Below are positions 27,734 to 35,935 of a DNA stretch of 64,000 nucleotides, piece after piece. The translations under genes were made by a program, and so were the position numbers. This DNA comes from Sphingobacterium puteale. GTDB lineage: Bacteria; Bacteroidota; Bacteroidia; Sphingobacteriales; Sphingobacteriaceae. The DNA lies in NCBI RefSeq assembly GCF_003627955.1, contig NZ_RBWS01000001.1, forward strand, positions 186,001-250,000. The letters run 5' to 3'. Position 1 is the first letter of the stretch; every line of letters begins with the position of its first letter. A model generated the notes under the pieces. The model saw only the letters and a list, made by a program, of their open reading frames with translations. It was not told the DNA's origin and searched no databases.

Positions 27734-27766
27734 AAAAAAATCGCCCTTTAAGTTATAAAGGGCGAT
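27734..27766 (-). terminator. Intrinsic terminator after the SusC/SusD pair at 27.8-32.6 kb
   Basis: ATCGCCCTTT (27740-27749) pairs perfectly with AAAGGGCGAT (27757-27766) across a seven-base loop, followed on the minus strand by T7 (27740-27734). It begins 15 bp beyond the SusD stop. Confidence 0.9.
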
Positions 27767-27781
27767 AAATTCATTAAAATA

Positions 27782-29287
27782 TCAGTATCCGGGATTTTGT
27801 GTATATAGCCCGGGACTATTGTCGAGTTCGGATTGTGGGACTGGGTATAATATATAATTCAATTGAAAATCTGACATCTGTTTTGCCTGATCTTCTTTCG
27901 CAATCCACGCCTTCATGACCGGTTCTACGGTACCACTGCGTATAAGATCAAACCAACGCAATCCCTCACCAATAAACTCACGTCTCCGTTCGTCCATCAA
28001 CTGAGATTTAGTTACATTGGCCAGCTCTGTAGTCAATCCAGCACGTTTTCGGATTTGGTTAACAACCGCATCCACATCAGTCGAACTGTTACCGGGAGCG
28101 CCATTCAAGATGCATTCTGCCTTCAATAGCAGCAAATCACTATAACGAAACACAATATAATTGATCGGCCAATCCATGCGGCTCGCAGGCACTTTGGTAA
28201 CATCAACAAATTTCTTGATGAAAGGTCGATTCTCTGCAACTTTATTGTATATATAGCCCTCCTGAATGCAAAAAGGCCTACGCGAATCATCCGTCACATA
28301 AGTGCCCATAAAATCGTTTGAAACGGGTCGAATCGTCAACCCACCTTGCGTGCCCAATCCAAGCGAATTAAACCAGTTATCAGGCACCAATACCCAGGGA
28401 AAGGTCGATCCAACAACCGGATTCGCTCCACTGGCATATTCAATATTAAATATAACTTCTTTGTTGCGCTCATTATTATAACTAAATATATCGGCATACT
28501 TGTCCAACAGAAGGAATTCATTGCTCGCTATAATTTCATTGAATTGCTCGACGGCCTTGCTCCATTCGTTACTGGCCTGTCCGGCACCTTCTATGCCTAA
28601 TGTAGGCCCTGATCTCGTCATATAAACCAGACCCAACAACATCTTTGCGGCATATTTATTGGCATGGCCTCGATCTGCCTCCGCATAGCCAGCTGGCACA
28701 GGTAAGGTTTCCACCGCTTTATTGAGATCGCCAATAATGAAGGTATAAATATCCTCGACATTACTGCGTGGAATGGTTTTGGCTTCCTCGGCTGAAACGA
28801 CATGATCAATCAGCGGAACCTTGCCGAAGTAGCGCAGCAGATCAAAATATAGAAAAGCACGCAAAAACTTCGCTTCACCTTCCATCCGATTGCGCAGTCC
28901 CTCATCGGTAATCACGGTCGCACCTTTGGACTGCAGCTGCTCCAGAAAATTATTTACCCGAAAAATCACATTATAATTCGTATACCAAGCTTCTTGCACG
29001 TAGGGATTACTCGCAATCGTCTTATGAAAACTGTTGATTCCTTCCCAGTCACGTACACCGCCGTCCGAGATGGCATATAAATTGTCGGAGCGGGTTTCCG
29101 AAAGGTTCATCAAACGATCCGGATACTTCTGCAGGCCATTGTACAAGGCATTTACACCTTGCACAAAATCATTCGTTGTCTGGAAAAAAGTTTCTGAGGT
29201 TGCATCTGAAATGGGCTGCTGATCGAGATCCATTTTACAGGAACCAAAAATTCCTAATAGCAATAAAAATATAGTTAGTTTTTTCAT
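27782..29287 (-). CDS. SusD/RagB-type glycan-binding lipoprotein
   Basis: 501 residues from ATG 29287, chosen because the in-frame upstream start would be TTG. Lipobox FGSC, followed by KMDLDQQPISDATSETFFQTTNDFVQGVNALYNGLQ. It has GEAKFLRAFLYFDLLRYFGKVPLID and the C-terminal LMDERRREFIGEGLRWFDLIRSG, both SusD hallmarks. Pairs with the SusC 89 bp upstream. Sequence and size differ clearly from the SusD at 22260, so the adjacent pairs are not a recent tandem duplication and probably take different oligosaccharides. Confidence 0.95.
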   Translation of the reverse strand: MKKLTIFLLLLGIFGSCKMDLDQQPISDATSETFFQTTNDFVQGVNALYNGLQKYPDRLMNLSETRSDNLYAISDGGVRDWEGINSFHKTIASNPYVQEAWYTNYNVIFRVNNFLEQLQSKGATVITDEGLRNRMEGEAKFLRAFLYFDLLRYFGKVPLIDHVVSAEEAKTIPRSNVEDIYTFIIGDLNKAVETLPVPAGYAEADRGHANKYAAKMLLGLVYMTRSGPTLGIEGAGQASNEWSKAVEQFNEIIASNEFLLLDKYADIFSYNNERNKEVIFNIEYASGANPVVGSTFPWVLVPDNWFNSLGLGTQGGLTIRPVSNDFMGTYVTDDSRRPFCIQEGYIYNKVAENRPFIKKFVDVTKVPASRMDWPINYIVFRYSDLLLLKAECILNGAPGNSSTDVDAVVNQIRKRAGLTTELANVTKSQLMDERRREFIGEGLRWFDLIRSGTVEPVMKAWIAKEDQAKQMSDFQLNYILYPVPQSELDNSPGLYTQNPGY

Positions 29288-29376
29288 CCTTATAAATTTG
29301 TTTTTCAATTGTGATGAAGCTATCAGATTTATTCATTCCTTTGTGTGATTGAATAAATCATGATGGTTTCATAATT

Positions 29377-32300
29377 TTAAAAATTTACATTTAAACCAAA
29401 GGTGATTGTCTTCGGAATCGCTAAACCTCCATAATCCCCAGCTTCCGGATAGGTATCGCTTCCGCTCAGATTGGTATTGGAAGATTCGGGATTGACACCA
29501 CCATCATACTTGTCTTTACCCCAGAAATTCTCCAATGTCATAAACAGGCGAACCATACTGAGTTTAGATTGGCCACCGAACTTCATATCTTTGATATTAT
29601 ATCCTAAGGTTATATTACGCAACCGCCAATAGTCTGAAGAATATAACCAATCTGTATTTTTTATACGTCCGAACGTCGAATAGGCTTTTCCAACCCGGCC
29701 CTCGCCCGGATCTTCTTCCGACCGCCACCGATCCCGATAGAAGCCCAATGCATTGTCCGAAGCCCCTTGTCCCGTACGTCCCAGTGCTCTGCCCAACAAA
29801 GAATAAATGTGCCCACCATTTTGGCCTTGGAACATAAAGCTCAAATCAAAGTTTTTGTATTTAAAATTATTGGTAATACCCCAAACATAATCTGGATTGG
29901 GGTGCCCAACAATAACACGGTCATTGGCATCAATCACACCATCACCATTGGCATCAACATAACGTGGATCTCCGGCTTTCTCATTACCAAATAACGCAGC
30001 TCCATTGTCAATATCTTGCTGACTCAATATGCCATTCTGCTGCACCACATAAATACTGTACATAGGTTCGCCAACACGCAAGAGACTATGTTGTATATCG
30101 AAAGAAGAAGGGATCAACAAATCCTTCTGATTGCCATCCAATTTGGTCACCTTATTGGCACTATGACTGATATTGAAGGATGTCGACCAAGAGAAATCTC
30201 CTTTTTTTATGTTATGTGATGTAATTTCCAAATCCCAGCCATTGCTTTTCAGTTCCCCGGCATTGTTTAAGTAAGATCCGAATCCGGTTACATACATTGC
30301 GGGAACATTCAACAAAAGGTCACTGCTTTTCCGTGTATACCAATCAAAAGATCCGGTAACTCGAGAGCCAAAAAGCCCGAAATCCAGTCCAACATCGTAA
30401 GTACGAGATTTTTCCCATCTTAAATCGGGATTAACAATATTTTTTGGAGCTTGTCCAGGAGCAGAGATTCCATTTGCAGAATAGTTATAGATTCCTAATA
30501 CCGAAATACTGCTATAGTCACCTATATTGTTGTTACCAGCTGTACCAAAACTACCCCGTAGTTTTAAATCGTTGATAAAGCTCAATGATTTCATAAAATT
30601 CTCATCCGAGACACGCCAACCAAAAGAAAGGGAAGGAAACAAACCCCACTTAGTATTGGTACCGAAACGGGACGAGCCGTCGCGCCGAAGACTTGCCGAA
30701 AATAGATACTTTCCATCAAAGGCGTATTGGACACGCCCGAAATAAGACAACAAAATACTTTGCATTGCTCCTGTTGAAGCCACAGTAGCCACAGCCCCAT
30801 TCAACGTTTTAATGGAACTATTGATGTACCCATCTTTAGAAGTGATTGACGAAGTCTCTAACTTGTCAAAATTATATGCCTGCCCTACCAAAGCGGTAAT
30901 ATCGTGTTTTCCGATATTGATATTGTAGTTCAGTGTATTTTCATTGACAAAAGTCTGTCTACGGTATACACTGTTGGAGCCATAAGTTGCCTGGTTTGGC
31001 TTGGTGATTCTATTTGCCAATGATCCCGCGATCGTATATGGTTCGAACCGATTGCTCCGACTATCCGTTTGATCCAAGTTAACTGTGGTTTTAAAAGTTA
31101 AATGATCCAGGATATGATATTGCCCATACACTGTTCCCAGCAAACGTGAGATTTTGTTTTCGCCGAGATAGTTTTTTAATTTAGCAATCGGGTCGTTAGT
31201 CGATACACTCCAAGGATACTTATCATTGTCAAGTACGTTCACCGTCCCGGCAGGATTATCTTGCACAGGCGACATCGAGTAAATCTGATGCATGATATTA
31301 TCTTTCCCCTCGACACCTGGATCATTACCAATCGAATAAGAAGGTGCTAAATTTAAACCAAAACTTAGCTTCTTATTGGCTTTCACCTCCACATTAGCCC
31401 TTGCCGTATAATTTTTATAATCCAAACCTTTTACAATACCCTGCTGGTTCATATAATTCCCCGACACATAATAATTGACATATTCTGTCCCACCCGAACC
31501 GGTAACTTGATAATTCTGTGTGATCCCCTTACGATAAGCTTCGTCCTGCCAATCGATCAGATAAAGTCCCGGACGTCCCGGCTCCAGCCAACGATCATCA
31601 TACATATATGAAGTATTATACGTGCCCTCCTTCAGTCCTAATATCTTGCGTCGTTCTTCATTACTCTGGCTGGCCGTTCTGCCTGTACCTGACGCAACCC
31701 ATTGGGCGTTGATCATTTCAACCTGACGATCGATCCATTCTTCGCCATTTAGCATATCGAGCTTACGATAAGGAGAAGAAATACCCACATAAGAATTTAA
31801 ACTCAATTTTGCTTCACCGGTGCGTCCTCGTTTGGTCGTAATCAAAACAACTCCATTACCTGCACGTGACCCGTAGATAGCAGCAGCTGCAGCATCTTTC
31901 AATACTTCAACCGATTCAATATCATTTGGGTTCATATTGTCCAATGGATTCCCGGAGGAATAACCTCCAGATGCATTTGTTTTCGCATTTTGCAAAGGAA
32001 ATCCGTCTACCACATAGAGTGGTTCTGTACCTGCAGAGATGGAGCCAGAACCACGGACTTGCACACTGAGACCTTTGCCCGGGACACCCGTCGATTGTTT
32101 GACTCGTACTCCTGCTATTTGTCCAATCAAGGCTTGATCAACACGGGCTATCGGACGTTCATCCAAATTTTCAGCTTTGAATTTAGAAACGGGAGCCGTC
32201 AGATTTTTCTGTTTTTGCGTACCGTAACCAATGACAACTACCTCATCAAGCGATTCTTGTTTAGAGGTCAAGTTCACTTGTAAAAACGAGAGGTTAACGA

Positions 32301-32550
32301 CATTGAGGGTTTTAGTGAGGTATTCTATCGAAGTGAAGGTAATTTTATCCCCTGGCTTGGCAACGACACCAAATTCACCATGTTGATTCGTTGTTCCATT
32401 ACTTTTGCCGTTGACATGAATAGTTACTCCACTGATAGGTTGACTTTTATCGTCAACAACTTTTCCCTTCAGCAGTTCTTGAGCATATAATACCTGAGTC
32501 AAAGCCAACTGGGTCATTACTACGGTACCATATCGTAAGATATTTTTCAT
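29377..32550 (-). CDS. SusC/RagA-type TonB-dependent transporter
   Basis: 1057 residues with a signal ending VLYAQ. CarboxypepD_reg-like domain at about 26-95, TonB-box/plug junction DEVVVIGYGT at 102-111, plug motif SVEVLKDAAAAAIYGSRAGNGVVLITTKRG, and barrel ending TFGLNVNF. First gene of a SusC/SusD operon bounded by terminators on both sides (32669-32694 upstream, 27734-27766 downstream). It lies immediately downstream of the RG-I enzyme operon, so RG-I oligosaccharides are the likely cargo by position. Confidence 0.95.
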   Translation of the reverse strand: MKNILRYGTVVMTQLALTQVLYAQELLKGKVVDDKSQPISGVTIHVNGKSNGTTNQHGEFGVVAKPGDKITFTSIEYLTKTLNVVNLSFLQVNLTSKQESLDEVVVIGYGTQKQKNLTAPVSKFKAENLDERPIARVDQALIGQIAGVRVKQSTGVPGKGLSVQVRGSGSISAGTEPLYVVDGFPLQNAKTNASGGYSSGNPLDNMNPNDIESVEVLKDAAAAAIYGSRAGNGVVLITTKRGRTGEAKLSLNSYVGISSPYRKLDMLNGEEWIDRQVEMINAQWVASGTGRTASQSNEERRKILGLKEGTYNTSYMYDDRWLEPGRPGLYLIDWQDEAYRKGITQNYQVTGSGGTEYVNYYVSGNYMNQQGIVKGLDYKNYTARANVEVKANKKLSFGLNLAPSYSIGNDPGVEGKDNIMHQIYSMSPVQDNPAGTVNVLDNDKYPWSVSTNDPIAKLKNYLGENKISRLLGTVYGQYHILDHLTFKTTVNLDQTDSRSNRFEPYTIAGSLANRITKPNQATYGSNSVYRRQTFVNENTLNYNINIGKHDITALVGQAYNFDKLETSSITSKDGYINSSIKTLNGAVATVASTGAMQSILLSYFGRVQYAFDGKYLFSASLRRDGSSRFGTNTKWGLFPSLSFGWRVSDENFMKSLSFINDLKLRGSFGTAGNNNIGDYSSISVLGIYNYSANGISAPGQAPKNIVNPDLRWEKSRTYDVGLDFGLFGSRVTGSFDWYTRKSSDLLLNVPAMYVTGFGSYLNNAGELKSNGWDLEITSHNIKKGDFSWSTSFNISHSANKVTKLDGNQKDLLIPSSFDIQHSLLRVGEPMYSIYVVQQNGILSQQDIDNGAALFGNEKAGDPRYVDANGDGVIDANDRVIVGHPNPDYVWGITNNFKYKNFDLSFMFQGQNGGHIYSLLGRALGRTGQGASDNALGFYRDRWRSEEDPGEGRVGKAYSTFGRIKNTDWLYSSDYWRLRNITLGYNIKDMKFGGQSKLSMVRLFMTLENFWGKDKYDGGVNPESSNTNLSGSDTYPEAGDYGGLAIPKTITFGLNVNF

Positions 32551-32620
32551 GGGTTGAAGTTTAAATTGTTATTTGTGATTTATATTGGTAACTGGAAGTT
32601 ATAGTATCCCTTGAAACTAA

Positions 32621-32628
32621 CTATCCTG
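32621..32628. promoter_or_regulatory. Single CTATCCTG operator half-site upstream of SusC
   Basis: CTATCCTG, followed by AAC, lies 71 bp upstream of the SusC start at 32550, between the start codon and the upstream terminator. No second copy is seen at 10 bp, so it is weaker evidence than the paired sites. Confidence 0.3.
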
Positions 32629-32668
32629 AACTTACAGGCTCGCATGTATCTAGTCTGTTACAGAAAGC

Positions 32669-32694
32669 AAAAAGCCCCATTTAAGGGGCTTTTT
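32669..32694 (-). terminator. Intrinsic, probably bidirectional terminator after the RG-I operon
   Basis: AAAAAGCCCC (32669-32678) and GGGGCTTTTT (32685-32694) form a perfect 10-bp stem with a six-base loop. The A and T tracts are symmetrical, so it can act on both strands. It ends the GH28-to-GH106 operon 136 bp past the GH106 stop. Confidence 0.9.
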
Positions 32695-32830
32695 GTTGCT
32701 ATATATGTTTATTAATGTAACAAGATTATTCTCTTTTGAATCCTGTTAAACGTCAAAATCAACCTCTTGCCGTGGTGAAAAATTGACCAGCCAAGTAGGA
32801 GCGCCGGCGAACACATCCAATCGTTTTCAC

Positions 32831-35572
32831 TTAATAACTCCACAAAGTCACGGGGCCGATCAAACCACTTTCCATGGGTTTCCAATCGCTGGCATCAAAG
32901 TTTTTATAGTTGATATTGACAAAGTTTATTTCATGATAATTACGCCACGAAACTTTCTGCTGATCCAAATGACGAATACGGTTTGCCATTAAGTTGGCGA
33001 CCTCAATACGAATCTTGTTTTCGCCATCAACCAATAATGTGGTAATATCCTGTTGAAACGGAATTGACCATAAGACACCCGCATCCTTTCCGTTAATATA
33101 CACCCTGGCGCTTTCCGCAACACGCCCAAGTTTCAGAAGATAGGATTTTGATTGATCCTTATGGATAGAAAATGTTTTCTCAAAGGCCGCTGTACCTGAA
33201 AAATTGATGGCATCTTTATCGCCCCATTTGGTCCAGGAAGAAAGTCGATCTAGCTTTTGGGGCTTTGGTAACACCGGGCCTCCAGCGACAAAACGTACTT
33301 TCCAATCACGGTCCAATTGAGCCACTTGGATGGATTCGTCCTGATAACGGAAAGGTTCTTTGGCTTGTCGCTCTGAGGCCAAGACTATCCAGGAATAACC
33401 CGATGGTATCTGCACCCGAATTTTGTCGTCAGCTGATGGCAATTGATATGTCCGACCGGTTTGAGGATCCAACAACGAATAATACGCGGCCTTCGCATTT
33501 AGTGTAATATAACGATCCACGGTCTGCCCACTGTGATTGACCAAATAATAATAGCTGTCCTTACCCGCAACTCTTCGTGAAAATTTCAGCCCTGTTTGGT
33601 TAATCCGCTCGGGCGCGATATCTTCTGTTTCGAGTGCCGAATTGACATCCGTCGTCAAATAGATTTTACCTTTTCCAAAAGCTGTATACTGGTTCGCTTT
33701 ATCCTTCGCAAAACCTAACGAAGCAATTAATTTATTGAACATTGCGTGACGTTCCTCTAATTGGCCGTATCCAGGAACAGCTTGCGGCAATTTTTGGAAG
33801 ATAACAGTTGCTCCTTGGTTGGCCATTTCCAGGATTTTCTGTAGTGTCACTTCCGAAAAATAACGACAGGCAGGAATATAAATTGCACGATACGGGATCG
33901 CATCCTTCGAAGTATGTAACTCCCCATCGTTTACTGTAGTTCCGGCCAGAATTTTATCAGTGGCGAAATCAAAACTATATCCTCTTTTCTGTAGCTGTAC
34001 ACTCTGTTTATAAAATTCCGTCGGATGTAACCAATCGTCAACATCATGCACTTTTAAAGCCTTATCCATCCCTTTTGCATTGTTCCAAATATCATAAATG
34101 GGCCAATATATGAGCAGTTCATTGTCGGCACGACTGGACTGTAAGATGGACTGAACACGGGTAATATATTGATTCAAACCTGTGAGATGATCCCAAAAAG
34201 AATTTTGCGGGACAAAATTAACAGAAGCATAAAATAGCCATCCCGGAAAAGGCACGTTTTGGGGCGAGTAAGTCGTCCCATGATAGAAGACATGATTCAC
34301 TCCGGCGAGGAATAGTTGTTCGACTTCGGGTTTCGCTTGTGATAAGGAGGTTTTAAAATGTTCCGTAAGCCAAGTGAAAGTCTCCGAAGAAGTATATTTT
34401 TTACCGTATACATTTGTTGCCGATGTCGCAAATTTGGCCATCATAGGATCTGGATCCACATTACGGATATCCGCGGTATCGCGTCTTAAACCGGGAATAT
34501 CAAAACTGCTGGATCCAAAGGTTTCACACTCCGCAATATCGGCATCTGCATATAAATCGATCAGATTTCCTGGAGACCCATGCGCTTGATTTTTCGAAAT
34601 GGCTTTATAGCGATGGGCAAAATCCGTAAATGGATTCAAAAAATTCTGGGCAAGCAGCGCATTCACGACTTCACGATAATCCGATTTAAGGCCTGCTGTT
34701 TTAGCTTCATCCTTGCCCCTGCCTGCAAAATCTAGCAGGTTATCTTGTAGTTTGTATCCTTTTATCTGTTCGAATGACTGCAAAAAATCATCCGTCCAAT
34801 TTGCCCCATATACTTCGTAGCTGTCGTTAAAAAAAGCACGTACATGCAATGGTTTGCCCTTAAAAGCTTCAGCAAATCTATTAAAATAGGATCCGACGGA
34901 TTGCTTTCCAAGATGATCCAGTGTATACCCCTCGCCCCCTGGTGCTGCACGTTTAACTTTTTGGCCTGTCCTTCCCGAAAATACAGCCAATAAACGAATA
35001 TCGGTAGGTGCTTCCCAGGTTCCAGTGGTCTTTGAAATATACTCATCCAGCTTAATCTCACTATTGTCGGATCTAAACGCCCGTAAAGCCTGCAAAAAGA
35101 AATAATGCTGTTTAGGATCCTTAGGTTTTAGGGGAAAGGTAATTTTTTCACCTTTTTTTAATTCAAATTCATCTAGGATTAATTTGGTAGCGGCATCCTT
35201 TTCTTTGATTTGAGGTCCCCCAAAGGGCCACCCCGTCCCTAAATTAATGTCTACTCCCATTCCCAGCGTACCGGCTTTATCCGTAGTTACAGCTAACATA
35301 TTCATCCATTGTGGTGAAAGAAAGCTCAGGTAGTTGGATTCAAATCCCTTAGCGCCATAAATCGGTGTTATCTCAACACCACCAAATCCACTTTTTTCAA
35401 AGAGGGTCAATTCACGTTCGACATTAGGTCGGTCTACAGCTGAACCAAGCCACCACCAACGTGTCCACGGCTTCATTTCTTTGGTAATTGCTGGCCATAG
35501 ATCTTGTGCAATACTTCGGCCAGAGGCCAACAGATTACAGACAAGCAGGAACGATATATAAATTTTCTTCAT
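32831..35572 (-). CDS. Alpha-L-rhamnosidase, GH106
   Basis: Removes terminal alpha-L-rhamnose from RG-I fragments. 913 residues with a Sec signal ending SIAQ. The N-terminal catalytic barrel carries the GH106 pattern PWTRWWWLGSAVDRPNVERELTLFEKSGFGGVEITPIYG, then MGVDINLGTGWPFGGPQI and HVRAFFNDSYEVYGANWTDDF. The C-terminal part (about 770-900) is a galactose-binding-like beta-sandwich with ARVYINGKDAGVLWSIPFQ. Last gene of the RG-I operon, 12 bp after rhaM, which links release of rhamnose with its mutarotation. Confidence 0.92.
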   Translation of the reverse strand: MKKIYISFLLVCNLLASGRSIAQDLWPAITKEMKPWTRWWWLGSAVDRPNVERELTLFEKSGFGGVEITPIYGAKGFESNYLSFLSPQWMNMLAVTTDKAGTLGMGVDINLGTGWPFGGPQIKEKDAATKLILDEFELKKGEKITFPLKPKDPKQHYFFLQALRAFRSDNSEIKLDEYISKTTGTWEAPTDIRLLAVFSGRTGQKVKRAAPGGEGYTLDHLGKQSVGSYFNRFAEAFKGKPLHVRAFFNDSYEVYGANWTDDFLQSFEQIKGYKLQDNLLDFAGRGKDEAKTAGLKSDYREVVNALLAQNFLNPFTDFAHRYKAISKNQAHGSPGNLIDLYADADIAECETFGSSSFDIPGLRRDTADIRNVDPDPMMAKFATSATNVYGKKYTSSETFTWLTEHFKTSLSQAKPEVEQLFLAGVNHVFYHGTTYSPQNVPFPGWLFYASVNFVPQNSFWDHLTGLNQYITRVQSILQSSRADNELLIYWPIYDIWNNAKGMDKALKVHDVDDWLHPTEFYKQSVQLQKRGYSFDFATDKILAGTTVNDGELHTSKDAIPYRAIYIPACRYFSEVTLQKILEMANQGATVIFQKLPQAVPGYGQLEERHAMFNKLIASLGFAKDKANQYTAFGKGKIYLTTDVNSALETEDIAPERINQTGLKFSRRVAGKDSYYYLVNHSGQTVDRYITLNAKAAYYSLLDPQTGRTYQLPSADDKIRVQIPSGYSWIVLASERQAKEPFRYQDESIQVAQLDRDWKVRFVAGGPVLPKPQKLDRLSSWTKWGDKDAINFSGTAAFEKTFSIHKDQSKSYLLKLGRVAESARVYINGKDAGVLWSIPFQQDITTLLVDGENKIRIEVANLMANRIRHLDQQKVSWRNYHEINFVNINYKNFDASDWKPMESGLIGPVTLWSY

Positions 35573-35584
35573 GTTAAAATTGGG

Positions 35585-35896
35585 CTAATCCATGTGAAAT
35601 ACCTTTTTCAAACTGACCGATACCGGAGAATGATCGGCATGGACTTCCATGATATCATACATATAATCCCACCATTGCTGAACAATAGTTTCTTTGCCCA
35701 ATTCCTGTGACGAATGCCCCGCCAAGTACTGAACAGCAAATAATGTATCCGTCTCTTCGTCCAAAAAGATACTATAGTCAGAAACCCCATTTTCGCGCAA
35801 TAAGGTTATTAATTCTGGCCAGATCGCATCATGTCTCCGCTTGTATTCCGCCGACATACCTGGTTTCAGTTTCATCTTAAATGCTATTTTCTCCAT
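35585..35896 (-). CDS. rhaM: L-rhamnose mutarotase
   Basis: 103 residues, the normal size of RhaM. It interconverts alpha- and beta-L-rhamnose. H22 in RRHDAIWPEL is the expected catalytic residue, and the W75/W76 motif QQWWDYM and HADHSPVSVSLKKVFHMD match the family's C-terminal region. No signal peptide, so it is cytoplasmic. Placed between GH2 and GH106, 12 bp before GH106; the rest of the rhamnose pathway (isomerase, kinase, aldolase, permease) is not in the window. Confidence 0.95.
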   Translation of the reverse strand: MEKIAFKMKLKPGMSAEYKRRHDAIWPELITLLRENGVSDYSIFLDEETDTLFAVQYLAGHSSQELGKETIVQQWWDYMYDIMEVHADHSPVSVSLKKVFHMD

Positions 35897-35935
35897 CTTG
35901 TTTATGTATTGAACTGTTTTATTATTACCGTATTA

